Assembly: GCA_027886185.1 (NCBI GenBank)
Contig: WOAB01000606.1
Location: 868,001-932,000 of the forward strand
From: Rheum nobile
Lineage: Eukaryota > Streptophyta > Magnoliopsida > Caryophyllales > Polygonaceae
Direction of reading: 5' to 3'
Length of the DNA: 64,000 nt
Below, one piece after another: positions 21,872 through 32,800 of the stretch; the first letter of the stretch is position 1, and each line of letters starts with the position of its first letter. The position numbers and the translations under genes are program-made. The notes beneath the pieces are model-generated. The model saw nothing but the letters and a program-made list of their open reading frames with translations. It did no database searches and was not told the origin of the DNA.

Positions 21872-21883
21872 GCTCTGATACCA
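21872..21883 (-). promoter_or_regulatory. Primer binding site (initiator Met tRNA)
   Basis: On the minus strand TGGTATCAGAGC, the standard copia PBS complementary to the 3' end of initiator methionine tRNA, two bases from the LTR end at 21886. It fixes the element's orientation and 5' LTR boundary. Confidence 0.93.
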
Positions 21884-21885
21884 AT

Positions 21886-21968
21886 TGTTGGATCGAAACC
21901 AAGTGTTAGTAACAAAGTAAAGAACTATTCCTATATAGGGAACGGTACCTTTGCACAACGGAATATCA
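21886..21968 (-). repeat. Truncated 5' LTR of the gag-only element
   Basis: Only 83 bp match the start of the LTR at 8128 (TGTTGGATCGAAACC...GGAATATCAC). At 21969 the sequence changes to unrelated copia coding sequence, so most of this LTR was deleted or exchanged. Confidence 0.85.
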
Positions 21969-22224
21969 CCACCTGGGTAGGATTGCTCCGGCGCTCTTGT
22001 GCTCCTTTGGACTTGCACCTCCAATGCCTCATCCTCCTCCAAGATGGCCTCCTTTTGTGATGAGTTGCCTAGAGTGCCTCCATGCCCTAGTGTTGGCATC
22101 GGCGGCGTCGATGTTCCCTCTGCCACGGCTATGTCCATGGACTCTAGTTCTGGCTCATCCTTGGCACTTGATGGAGTGGTTGTATCTTGAGGTGAAATAA
22201 CTTGATTCACATCAGACATGGCCC
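21969..22224 (-). pseudogene. Copia polyprotein fragment (integrase-RT linker)
   Basis: The minus-strand frame starting at about 22219 reads MSDVNQVISPQDTT, then acidic linker and VQRSTRAPEQSYPGG. An acidic linker followed by an (R)RSTR block is what precedes RT in copia polyproteins. The fragment is bounded by the broken LTR at 21968 and by a LINE fragment on the other side. It does not belong to the Tork-like element to the right, which has its own RRSKR linker. Tiny relic. Confidence 0.55.
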
Positions 22225-23135
22225 ATTGTTTTGGATTCGTTCTACTCGGATGTAGATGCTTTTCCTTATTGGGAGGAGGTTAAATCGGCTTTGTTGAGCA
22301 TTGGAATTAATAAGAGCCCGAGTCCGGTCAACTTCTCTAGATGTATCTTGAAGGACCATTGGTCGCTCATTGACTCAGGTATTCATCTTTCCATCCTTGA
22401 ATTCTTCTCTTCAGACAAGCTTCTGAAATAAGTAAACTGCACATTTAATATTCTAATTCTGAAGGTGAACAACTCAACTTTTATTGGTGATTTTCACCCT
22501 ATCTCTTGTTGTAACTCCATCCTTAAGGTGGTCATCAAGATCCTGGCTAACCGAGTCAAAGTTTGCTTGGATTCTATTATTGGACTCAACCAGGCAGCAT
22601 TCATCCCTAGTAGATCTATCTCTCATAATTATGTGGTCGCTTTGGATGTTATCAAGCACTGTGATCATAAGAATTTTTCTCCTCATTCCACTATCAAGAC
22701 TGATATTCATAAAGCCTTCAATAGTGTTTCCTGAAGCTTTGTTAGAGACACCTTGAGGTACTTCAACTTCCTTGAAAAACTCATTTCTTTGATAATGGAG
22801 AATATAAGGAGTTTCTTGTTGGAAGAAAGGGCCTTAGACATGGGTTATGGAAATGCTTTCTAGGAAAGTGCAACAGCTTGTCACTCTTTCCTCTTCGAGT
22901 TCCACCCGAACTACAAAGCATGCAGCCTCACCCATGTTGTATCTGTTGATGATATTCCTTTTTCTGCAAAAGGGAGTATAATTCTATCAAAATTATCATG
23001 GATTGTTTGAAAGATTTTAGAGATATTTCTAGGTTGACCATTAATGTGGGAAAATGTCTACTATTTTCTAGGGGCATGGTTTCATATGAGGTTGATAGGA
23101 TTGTGGATACCATTAATGTGGTAAAATGTCTAACG
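22225..23135 (+). pseudogene. LINE (plant L1-type) reverse transcriptase fragment
   Basis: Broken frames on the plus strand encode consecutive LINE RT blocks: EEVKSALLSIGINKSPSP (residues before RT motif 1), LLKxVNCT, GDFHPISCCNSILKVVIKILANRV, LNQAAFIPSRSI, and DIHKAFNSVS, where the family has KAFDSVSW. Further on, VDDIPFSAKG corresponds to the FADD catalytic block with lesions. Stops and frameshifts are numerous, and no endonuclease or tail is present. A non-LTR element of this type copies RNA at the target site. The fragment joins copia sequences at both ends, without a poly-A tail or target duplication that I can see. Confidence 0.8.
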
Positions 23136-23848
23136 CCCAGGTGTTGTGACTTACCGTCATGCACTTGTCTATAAGCCTTAGCCAAAGTAGCTTGACTATC
23201 ACAATGAATAAATATGGTTGACACTGGTTTCAGCCACAATGGAATCTCGTAGACTAGGTTCCTTAGCCATTCCGCATCTCTACTGACAGCCTCTAATATT
23301 GCTACGAATTCCGACTCCATAGTCGAGCTTGTGATGCAAGTTTGCTTCTTAGAAGCCCACGAAATGGCACCTCCCCCAAGAAAGAACACCCAACCACTTG
23401 TAGAAGAATGATCTTCCACGTTGGTGATCCAACTCGCATCCGAATACCCTTCTAGAACCGAAGGAAATCCGACATATGACAAACAATAATTCATGGTTCC
23501 CTTTAGGTACTTGAGCACTCGCCTTATTGCTTGCAAATGGTGAGAACTATGATTACTAGTGTATCTACTCAACTTTCCTACCGCATAAGCGATATCCGGC
23601 CTTATGCTCGTCATGACATACATTAAGCAACCAATCACTTGTGAGTACTCGAGTTGTGATACCGCTTGACCGGTATTGGGCATAAGATTCAAACTCGCAT
23701 CCATTGGAGTGCTCACTGGAGAACAAGTCTCACAATTAAACTTCTTAAGCACTTTCTCAATGTAATCATATTGTGTCAAAGACAATCCCTTGTTCTCATG
23801 CTTAATCCTAATTCCAGGGATCACATCTGCCTCCTTTATGTCCTTCAT
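23136..23848 (-). pseudogene. Tork-like copia RT tail and RNase H
   Basis: Minus-strand frame with MKDIKEADVIPGIRI, YIEKVLKKFNC, CSPVSTPMD, YSQVIGCLMYVM, RPDIAYAVGKLSRY, a YSDASW block (RNase H catalytic Asp), TSGWVFFLGGGAISWASKKQ, SSTMESEF and DGKSQHLGVRH. These are the usual end blocks of plant Tork-type copia pol. The last part, from about 23135 on, is lost and replaced by the LINE fragment. It is open across this span but disconnected from the rest of pol by stops. Confidence 0.88.
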
Positions 23849-23887
23849 GGAAAAAATCGATGATAAAAACGCATTTGTAAGGTCTAC

Positions 23888-24496
23888 TTACAAGCAAATG
23901 ATTACTCTATTACCGGACTTATCAAACTTGTTGTATACACACTTGTCCGACTGATTTAACTCGAATCTGCTCGACAAGACAACCTCATCAAACTTTTTAT
24001 GCCACTGCTTAGGTGTTTGCTTTAGACCATACAATGACTTAACCAACTTACACACCTTATGCTCATTATCGAGCATAACGAACCCTTCAGGTTGCTTCAT
24101 GTATACCTCCTCCTCCAAATCACCATTCAAGAACGCCGTCTTGACATCAATTTGGTGAATCACAAGACCGTTGATAGCCTCCAAGGCAATCGACAACCTA
24201 ATGGTGGAGATCCGAGAAACCGGAGCATAGGTATCAAAATAATCAATACTTTCCCTTTGTCTAAAGCCTTGGATAACCAACATGGCCTTAAACGTATCGA
24301 TAGTACCATCGACCTTCATCTTCGTTTTGAATATCCACTTGCAACCCAGTGGGAGATCTGATAAGACCCACGTATTATTTCTCATTATGGAATCCATCTC
24401 ATCATTTATTGCTTCTTTCCATAATGCAACATCTTGAGACCTCATTGCCTCACCAAAAGTCTTAGGATCCTCATCAACATGATAAGAATATGAATA
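23888..24496 (-). pseudogene. Tork-like copia reverse transcriptase, N-terminal half
   Basis: The frame from 24445 encodes LWKEAINDEMDSIMRNNTW, GCKWIFKTKMKVDG, FKAMLVIQGFRQ (family KARLVAKGFRQ), YFDTYAPVSRISTIR, VHQIDVKTAFLNGDLEEEVYMKQPEGF, KLVKSLYGLKQTP and ending NRVIICL. The YVDD catalytic box, expected just after, falls in the broken stretch 23849-23887. Blocks upstream (DPKTFGEAM) extend it to about 24480. The enzyme would copy element RNA to DNA. It is inactivated by stops and frameshifts. Confidence 0.88.
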
Positions 24497-25614
24497 TTAG
24501 AACCCAACTTCATCTCTAGATCCCTCAACCAAATAAATTTGGAAAATCTGGACCAAAAGATTTTTCAAACCTCCCTCGCTTGCTCCTACGGAGCATAGGT
24601 GACTCGTTAGGAGACACGGTTGAGCCGTCTCCTTCTTTAGTTCCACTTGAGCTAGGAACCAAATCTTTTGGTCTAGGTAAGGACGAGAATCAACTCTCAT
24701 CAAATATTGCATCTCTTGACTCAATCACGATGTGAACTGATATAGAATCATTAGGTTCTATCACATAAAACCTATAAGCCTTGGATTGCTCAGCATATCC
24801 AATAAAGATGCAATCAGTAAGGTTTTAATCTTGGGCTGGGGTAGTCTAACGACCGCCCTACATCCCCAAACTCAAAGATAATTCAAGTTTGGTTTCTTTT
24901 TGTACCAAAGTTCATAAGGGGTGACCTTGTTCCTTTTGTTAGGAACCCTATTTAGCAAATAGCAAGCCGTTAACATGGCTTCACCCCAAAACTCGTCAAT
25001 CAATCCCGAGTAAGATAACATGGAATTAACCATTTCTGTTAGGACTCGATTCTTCCTCTCTGACACACCAATTTGTTGTGGTGTATAGGGAGCCGTAGTG
25101 TCATGAATAATGCATACGGATTGGAAATACGCAGGATCATAAGTTCTCCACCTCTATCGGTGCATAGTTTTTTAATCAAGTCAATTTTTTGCAATTCAAC
25201 CTCAGTTTGTTGCAATGAAAGTGATGAAATACTTCTTGTTTTCTAAAGATTGAGGAACATGCAAATCACATAGATCACTATGTACAAGTCCAAGCACCGC
25301 AATTTTTTTTTCAAATGGTTGTCTAATTATCTTTGTCAACATGCAAGTTCTACACTTCTCTAAACTCATGTCAAATGCAGAAATTAAACCTTCTTTAGAC
25401 ATATCACTCATACGCTTGTAATGCATATGACACAATCTTGCATGCCATAGAGAATATTCAATTTTACTAAAACATGCAATATTAATAGGATTGACAACTT
25501 TATTAATATTGAGCATAAACATGCCATTACAAAAATATCCAAATTCTACAAACACACCACACTTCGATAAGATATACTTATCAGATTCATACACTTGTTT
25601 ATAGCTACACTTAT
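24497..25614 (-). pseudogene. Tork-like copia GAG-pre-integrase and integrase
   Basis: From right to left on the minus strand: 25594-25202 holds the GAG-pre-integrase zinc finger (LWHARLCHMHYKRM, then CRTCMLTK) and the first integrase Asp block (LVHSDLCD). 25066-24872 holds MSERKNRVLTEMVNSML, FWGEAMLTACYLLNRVPN and ELWYKKKPN, the end of the integrase core. 24724-24497 holds the Ser/Pro-rich linker with MLRRSKRGRFEK. Several stops and frameshifts separate these pieces. Integrase would insert the cDNA. It is non-functional here. Confidence 0.85.
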
Positions 25615-26053
25615 TTAAAAACTATCGGAGACTAAGTTTTTCCTAATTTCGGGTACATGTAAGACATCCCTAAGATCAAGGGTCTTCCCGAAACTAAACT
25701 CTAATACCACTTTTCCACAGCCTAGGATAGGGGCGGTTGACTCGTTGCCCATATGGAGGATGGACCCATCTTTCACCGGTTCGTATGTCTTAAACCAGCC
25801 ACAGTACTTGAAAACATGTTTTGTTGCTCCTAAGTCAATCCACCAAGCCACTTCTTCATCATGCACATACAATGCCTCAGAAATTAATGGTACATAATTC
25901 ACAACCGAATATGAACCAAAATTTGAAAAATAACCTTGATAAGTGGATGGGCCTTGGTCCTTAGACCCTTGCTCCGAACGGTTTTGTCCCGCTCCATTCC
26001 TATCCTTTGCAGCCCGGCAATCACACTTGTAGTGACCCGGTTTGCCACATATC
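25615..26053 (-). pseudogene. Tork-like copia zinc-knuckle end and protease
   Basis: The minus-strand frame begins at the insertion site of the solo LTR with ICGKPGHYKCDC, the second half of a CCHC zinc knuckle. The protease follows: VAWWIDLGATKHV, where the family has D-S-G-A-T, so the catalytic motif is altered (Ser to Leu). The downstream MGNESTAPILGCGKV and LDLRDVLHVPEIRKNLVS blocks are well kept. The protein would process gag-pol. Confidence 0.85.
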
Positions 26054-27533
26054 TGATAACATCCATTTCATATAGGTTTAGGACATGCATTTAGGCTTTA
26101 ACTAAGGCTCTTTCATGTTATTAGATTGCATTTTTAGTTATTTGCATCGTTTTCTTTAGCTTGGATATCTACATGAGTCTTTGCATGTTTTCAGGTAGTT
26201 TAGTAGGCAATGGAGGTGTGTTACCCGACATGGACATTGTTGGGGAAGCCACCGTGCCAAGGAAAGCCAAGAAGACGGACTACGCACGCCATCAAGGAAG
26301 ATTATGGAGCAAATAAGAAGTGCACGACCATCCACTCTAGATGCACGACCAGTAACGCGCAACGCCAAGGCGTGTAGAACACTCAAGAGACGTGCACGGT
26401 CAGTGACTGACCAAGCACGGTTTGTGGCAAATCGTGCCATGTTAATGGTCTGTGTTTTTCCATGTTGTTTCCCCAGTTGAAGTGCACGGTTTGTCACCGA
26501 CCGTGCCATATTTTCCGGCCCGAACTTGTTATGTTTCACCCCTTGTTATTTTTGGATGGTATAAATACTTTTTCTAGGTCTTTTTGGCCGCCTCTTCTGC
26601 CACTTTTTGCCACTCTCTCTAGCCCTAGGTGTTTTTGGAGTTCTTTTGAAGATTTCTAAATATTGGAGATTGTTTCCCTTGATTTGATCAAGTATTTCTC
26701 TTTTTCTAATCTAGTTGAATGATTTCTTTTGTTCATATGATGTTTTTAATTATTTCTCCAAGCATGTCGGGCTAATTCCATAATTCTAGGGTTGGGGTGA
26801 TCCCAATAATAAATTGGTATACTTGTGTATGATATTTGTCTGAATTGAAATCTGAAACCTTGTTTGATTCAATCCTAGAGTTCTTAATGCAATTGATGAA
26901 AATTGATTAGACTTCTATTAGGTTTAAGTCTAAAAGGAGATAACCTTAATAGATAACTCAGATAAGGTTTGAGTCTGAAAGGATATTACTTTATCAGATC
27001 ACTAGGAATTGAACCTGAGTATTATTTGTGCGGCAACAACCTAATCAATCTTGTGTAATCCTAAGCTATCATAGAAACCCTAGGCTTGCCTAGACTTAGC
27101 GGAGCGCGACAGCAAATGCTAACATAGTTTGATCCTAGATTCTAAGTGCCAAAGGGTCTAGATTTGATTAGCTCAGCGCGACATCGATTGTTAGTTAGAA
27201 TTTAGGCATATCTATTATCGTCTGAAAGGAGTTAGTAGAGACTTTAAATAGCAGACCTTCAGTCAGGTTCAGACTATTTTCATACAGATATCCGTAAGTT
27301 TAACAAGACATTGTTGTGAGGATCCCTAGTCCTAGAATCTTTTCCCCTACTGTTTACAATCATCCTTGCAATTCTTGATTCTTATTTTCTTAGTTGTTAA
27401 TCAAACGAATCTCCCTTCTTACGGATTAGCTAGCCAGTTTAAGTTACAATAGATACGACATAGTCCTCATGGGAACGACACTTGAAAAGCTACAACTGAT
27501 CCCATACGCTTGTGGGTAGGTTTTGTCCTATCA
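26054..27533 (+). mobile_element. Solo LTR, Ty3/gypsy-type, in the zinc knuckle of a copia gag
   Basis: 1480 bp, TGATAACATCC...GTCCTATCA, flanked by perfect ATATC duplications at 26049-26053 and 27534-27538. Removing it and one ATATC rejoins a perfect CWICGKPGHYKCDC zinc knuckle on the minus strand. TATA box TATAAATA at 26560-26567 sets the plus orientation. GCACGACC/GCACGGT..ACCGTGC words cluster at about 26315-26515, just upstream of it. No internal region remains. The family is inferred from TGATA..TATCA ends and size. Confidence 0.92.
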
Positions 27534-27538
27534 ATATC

Positions 27539-28291
27539 CAACAACCGCCCTTAGGCTTCTTGTTAGATCCACCGTTGGTGTCCTTGAAAGGGTGTTTCTT
27601 TCCCTTATTCTTTTTCTTAGAACTCCCACCCCCCTCCATCATATTCACAGAGGAAGGTCTGGGAGCCTCCTTTGACTTACTTCCCTCTTACGCCCTTAGA
27701 GATTCCTCTATGCGCAAATGACTCCCAAGTTGTACAAGAGACAACTCTTCCCTTTTGTGTTTTAGCATGTGCTTAAAATCCTTCCAAGAAGGTGGTAATA
27801 TGTCAATGATGCTCGACACTGAGATGGATTCATCCATCTTCATGTTGTGTTTGGAGAATTGCCCTAGGATACGAAGCACTTCATTACCGTCCTAGTATCA
27901 CACATCTTGTAATTATTGAAATTACTTACGAGGAACTTCTTGCTAGAAGTGTCCTCCGCCATGTATTTTGGTTCTAGCACATCCCACAACTCCTTTGAGG
28001 ACTCGACAGTCTGGTAGACATCAAAAAGTGAATCCGACATACCGTTCAGAATATGACCACGGCATATGTAATCGTCGTTTTCCCACTTGTTGCGCCTCCT
28101 CGTCTCCTCCAAGGGTTTGTCCTCCGCATCCTTCGGCACATGGGGCATTGGAATGCTCAGAACGTACACCACCTTGAGCGTCGTGAGGAGGAAATGCATC
28201 TTCTTTCGCCATCTCCGAAAGTCCACGCCTCCTCTAACTTTTCCAACTTCCCAAACTTGGAAGTCATCTCATGCAACGATGCAGCCGCCAT
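27539..28291 (-). pseudogene. Tork-like copia gag (UBN2-type)
   Basis: Starts at ATG 28291 (MAAASLHEMTSKFGKLEKLE), then shifts frame at about 28235 into FRRWRKKMHFLLTTLKVVYVL, the classic copia gag N-terminus. Further blocks: NDYICRGHILN-like (ENDDYICRGHILNGMSDSLFDVY), SSKELWDVLEPKY, LLRILGQFSKHNMKMDES, ILPPSWKDFKHMLKHKREELSLVQL, ending in GGSNKKPKGGCW at the solo LTR. At least two frameshifts are present. Gag assembles the particle around the RNA. Confidence 0.87.
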
Positions 28292-29045
28292 TAATCAACT
28301 ATGAAAATATTGGTTTTGAATGTTGTAAAAGGGTGTATCGTCGATCAATCTTTGGTTCACTTGGATTGCGAATGAATCGTGCAAGAGTATTTTCGAAAAC
28401 CAATATTTCGACCCTACAATCAAGCCTTCGGGTTACACGAAATTTGATTCGGGATAAGACGAACGCAACCTCTAATGATCAAGGCAAAATCAAAAGAGAA
28501 ACACTTGAAGTTTTCGATTTTGTTTGATGTGACCCACACAAGTATATGATACTTTAGATAGGCCAAAACTTGATCCAACCAGACCCTTATATAGGACATA
28601 GGGTAGTTATTCAATTACTAGTCGGTTATAATCGAATAAGGTAGTTAAAAATGGTTAAAAAGATCGCCCACTACTTAACCGCGCAAAGTGCACGGACCGT
28701 GCACCTAATTTTAGAGCAATACGTGTAGTACATAGCACAGTGCACAGTTTGTGCACCTTATCTGAGCACAACCACGGACTTGAACAAGTGCGCATGGACT
28801 GTGCACGGTTCGTGCACCAAGCCTGGCTCCCGGATACACCTCCTCAGTGTCCGCCTCTCAAATCCCGACATGTTCTGCAATATTATCGTAACCCCGAGTT
28901 CGAATCCACGCATACAAGTGTGTACTCCGTACCCCCGAAACTCGCCATGCGCCGAACGAATTCCTCAAGTCTTGAGTGAATCCCGATCACACCAAATGAC
29001 CGATGACACTAAAATCACTAACACACAAGACATGAGATTTCTGAG
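28292..29045 (-). other. Probable 5' leader and LTR remnant of the Tork-like element
   Basis: No gene. On the minus strand a TATA box CCTATATAAGG lies at 28586-28596, upstream (to the right) of the gag start. Further upstream GTGCAC..CGTGCAC quasi-palindromes occur at 28690-28706, 28740-28757 and 28800-28817. This is the arrangement expected of U3-R-U5. No second LTR survives to set the ends, and no clear PBS is visible, so boundaries are guesses. Confidence 0.45.
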
Positions 29046-29736
29046 ATCATGATATTGTACACCCATCCTTCGCAATCTTCAGCGTCAGATCACCATAAAG
29101 GTCGGATCGCACGGATGCGGCATGATGGATTTGGTCTTTCCACGATCACGACATTACCCGAATTTTCCTCATCTTTTGACACGTTGCATGTTTCCTTTTA
29201 TTATGGTCTTGTAAGCTCCTTTTTTCGGTTTTGATGAGCGACATTTTTTCCAGTTGATCGCTGAGGCTTGGTGGCGAATTCACCGAAAGCATTGATGTCA
29301 TGATGTGATCGTGTGTCACGATGAACCTTGAGGCTGAGAATAGATATCGTGTTTCACGATGATCCTGTTGGTTGAGATTACAATTTTTAAGAGGTCATGT
29401 GATATCATCGTGTTCATCGGTGTCCTTGAATGTCTGGTTATTCATTCGGGTGGGTGTTGCATGTGATGATCGTGGTCATCGATGTCCCCTATTCATTTGT
29501 TTAGGTGGTTGTTGTTATTGTTCTTGATGGTTTCCTTATAGCCTTAGAGATGGTCACCTTTTTATGAGTTTTATGGCATACTCATACCACGTGATTTTGA
29601 CATCGTGAGACATAATATTGCATTTGGTGACAAAACTCTCCTTTTGATTTCCTCTTTACGTTGAATATTGGTGGCAAACATGCATCTTTTCAAGGTCAGC
29701 ATTAATTCGGAAGATGAATCTAGCATTTAAGCAAGC
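29046..29736. other. Unassigned spacer with ATCGTG/CACGAT words
   Basis: No ORF of note. Quasi-palindromic words built on ATCGTG..CACGAT recur at about 29138, 29308, 29347, 29408 and 29466. It may be another LTR fragment. It ends at the 3' side of the pyruvate kinase gene. Confidence 0.35.
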
Positions 29737-29742
29737 TTTATT
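29737..29742 (-). terminator. Poly(A) signal AATAAA of the pyruvate kinase gene
   Basis: AATAAA on the minus strand, 108 bases after the stop codon at 29850, at the usual place for a plant near-upstream element. Confidence 0.6.
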
Positions 29743-29849
29743 AAATGTTATCCTGCATTGCCTAGCTACAAGATACAAACAGAAACAGAAATGAACAATG
29801 CCAAATACGAGTACTCGTGGAAGAACGACGTCTGTCTCAGGGCCGTGGG

Positions 29850-32800
29850 CTAAGGTTGAAGCTCAACTATCGTCACGACGGATGAATCCCCAACTTTCTG
29901 GAAGACTACCAGCTTCTCATTAGGCTTGATCAGACCGATAGCTCTGCCATACGCAATAGCAGGCTTTAAACTGGATTCTCCATCTGAAGCCCCAGAAGCA
30001 AACTGCGCAATTAACAAGTGTACTTTTAGGAATTTTATGATCAATTCCACATCATAATGTTTTATGCGATCTGAACTTCATCTTACAATATCAGGGCTTG
30101 CCAAAATTGGGAGAACTCCGCGCACACTGAGCAACTGCGTAGCCTGTTTGTTTGCCAAGGAAAAAATGGTTGCACCATAAAACTATGGATTCACCCGCAC
30201 AAGGTGAAAAGCACAAGATAAGTACTCACCTGCAATGAACTAGTTACACTCCATTTCAATGAGTTTGAGTTGAGACGCGGAATGACAATGGCCAGCACCG
30301 GCACAGATGGTCTATATTTCGCAATTAACCTGGCAAAATGGGTCAGATTTGATCATAGTAAGCACTAAGCAACTTCTCTGTATTTGGATCCTGCAAAAGT
30401 TCGACTATAGTAACCTTGCAGCTCGCCCAGACGACGTGAACACTACAAGTGCTGCAGCCTTCACATTCACAGCAGTACGTACCTTCAAAAAGACCAACTC
30501 TGGATGAGTTTTCGTCATTTTTATGCCTATAGAATTAAACAAAAGATTGAAGAAGTGGTGAAAGTTGTCGATACCGCTGATAAAGCAACGGACTCTGGAT
30601 GAGTCATAGGCTCTTCAGCATGTTTGATAATTCGCTTGAAATTCGCCGGTTGGTTGTAAACAATCTCTGCCTGTAGGAAGACAAAGATTGATAAAGCAAC
30701 ATTCCTGGCAAGTGATGATGTGGATTCAGATGGTTATATTAACTGACTTCAGAGCAAATCTTCTTGACCATGTGAACAGCTTCGACCGGGTACAAGCCTT
30801 GGAAAGTCTCAACACCGAGTAATATGCCATCAGCTCCTGAAACATAAAAAGTTAAGTTAACGTGTGAGCCAGTGGCCAGTCCATTAGCTTGTAATTGTTT
30901 ATGGGTTAGATTGCAGACCATCAAGAACTGCATTGGCGACGTCAGTTGCTTCAGCGCGAGTTGGTCGTAGATTAGTAGTCATACTGTCGACTACTCTGGT
31001 GACGATAACGGGTTTCCCGGCTATGTTGCATCTATGGACAGCATATTTCTGAAACAGAAAGACCTTCTCCGGAGGCAGGTCAATTCCAAGGTTCCCTCGA
31101 GACAGGATCACTCCATCTGCTTCCTTCAGGATCTCATCAAAATGCTTCAAACCCTAAAAAGTATACAGTAGGACAAAAAATTGTGAAGCATCAAGGTACA
31201 TTTGCAATAAGCTAAAAATGGAAAGAGTGACAAAAATAAAACAAGTTGACATTCAATTCTCAACAAATTGCATCAGTACAATGTATTACCTCCACAGTTT
31301 CAACTTTGGCAAATATTTGGGTATCGAGAAGATCTTGTGATTTGAGGAAATCTCTAAGCTGCAAAGGGAGCAACACAACAAGCAAAAACTCCATCACAAT
31401 ATTCACAAAAATTAGAAAATGAACATCTTCTGATTGGCGTCATGAATGCTTTAGAGCAAGTTAGAAAACATTTATGAAATAAATATGTATAAATGAAAAA
31501 CAAAAATAAGTATCAATAAATAGGACAATGACAGAAACATGATGCTAACCTCTCGGACATCGTCTGCATAGCGAGTATAATGAAGAGAAATGAAATCAAC
31601 CTTGTTACGACACCCCCAAGTCGAAATTATCTGCAATGTTGACACACAAAGGAAGACATTGGATGGAAGATCTTGCATAATGATACCAAAGCACTTCAAA
31701 CTATGACATCATAAATTAAGAGTTGGAAATCAAGAAGTACTTGTTTGTCAATGTCAGTTAGAGTAGGCAAGTTAATCCGGGCTTGAGAAACATGCACGTT
31801 GAACACAGATCCTGACAATGTCGCGTTATTCTTCACTTGGCACACGACATCCGGCCCATGGGTCTCCAAAACCTGATAGTTTAATCGCAACGAAAAACCA
31901 AGAATATATCACAAAAGAGGGTATAAAACCAGCATTGCATATTATATTACTATTACCTCAAGCCATACAGAAGTGTTTTCACTTCCAGTAAAGAGGTATT
32001 GTCCAAGAAAGACAGTATCACCCTTCTTCACCTCCTAAGAGTATATAAAACAAAAGAGTGATATCAATAAGCATAGCAAAGCCCACACTCACACCAGAGA
32101 CAGTACAGTACCTCAGAGAGTCCAGCATATGTGATTGGTAAGATCTCAGATGAGGGCTCCTTTGTAGTGTCTGGAGTTATAATTACGCGATCATCGGCTT
32201 TCAGTTTGATCGGATTGCCAGTTTGATTATGAACTTGGACCTCTGGACCCACTGTATCTAGCATAACCTGAAAATGGCTCCATAATTACTAACTTTTATA
32301 GGTTCGTTTATAATAAGTACTAGTATTAGTATATAACTTACAGCACAGAGTTTTCGAGCCTTCCTCATAGCAACTTTCAAGTTGTCAAGCGTCTTTTGAT
32401 GATAATCGCCGTCCAAAGACGAGAAATCAAAGCGTGCAACTGTCGCCATTCACAATTAAGTTTATGTCCCTACTGCATAAAAATGCTTCAAACAGTAGAA
32501 GAATATCACAACTTACCAGACATTCCCGCATTGAGACAAGCTTCTATGGTGTCAACAGATTGAGATTTCGGTCCAAGCGTGACTACAATTTTGGTCAGCG
32601 ACGGGCAATTGCTCTGCACCAACCCAAACAGAAATTTGAGCTCTCCATTTCAAAAGCAGCAAAGGATTATCGGTTAAAATTAGATAACTCAGGAATTCAA
32701 ATATTGATTCAGTGCCGTTTGTTTATCTATTTTTGTCTTGATTTCTTGATAGTTTGTTGTCCGTGGAATTCAACATTCCAGCTCGAACTACAGGTTCTAC

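Larger units (their letters stand above)
8128..21968 (-). mobile_element. Gag-only Sirevirus-like copia element, interrupted by a gypsy element
   Basis: Minus-strand element: 3' LTR at 8128-9255, PPT just inside it, gag in two pieces (21834-21047 and 12073-10926), an initiator-Met-type primer binding site at 21872-21883 and a truncated 5' LTR at 21886-21968. Subtracting the nested gypsy element, the internal region is only about 3.7 kb. It has gag but no protease, integrase or RT. It is therefore a non-autonomous, gag-carrying derivative that would need pol from a relative. GAGAT at 8123-8127 is the likely target duplication; the partner is lost because the 5' LTR breaks at 21968. Confidence 0.8.

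Noticed and set aside
21886..21968. Solo LTR at the right of the gag-only element
   Set aside because: Only 83 bp of LTR are present and the adjoining PBS and gag show it is the truncated 5' LTR of the same element.
28292..28560. Initiator-Met PBS for the Tork-like element
   Set aside because: TTGGTTTTCGAAAATAC on the minus strand shares only a few bases with TGGTATCAGAGC; too weak to call.
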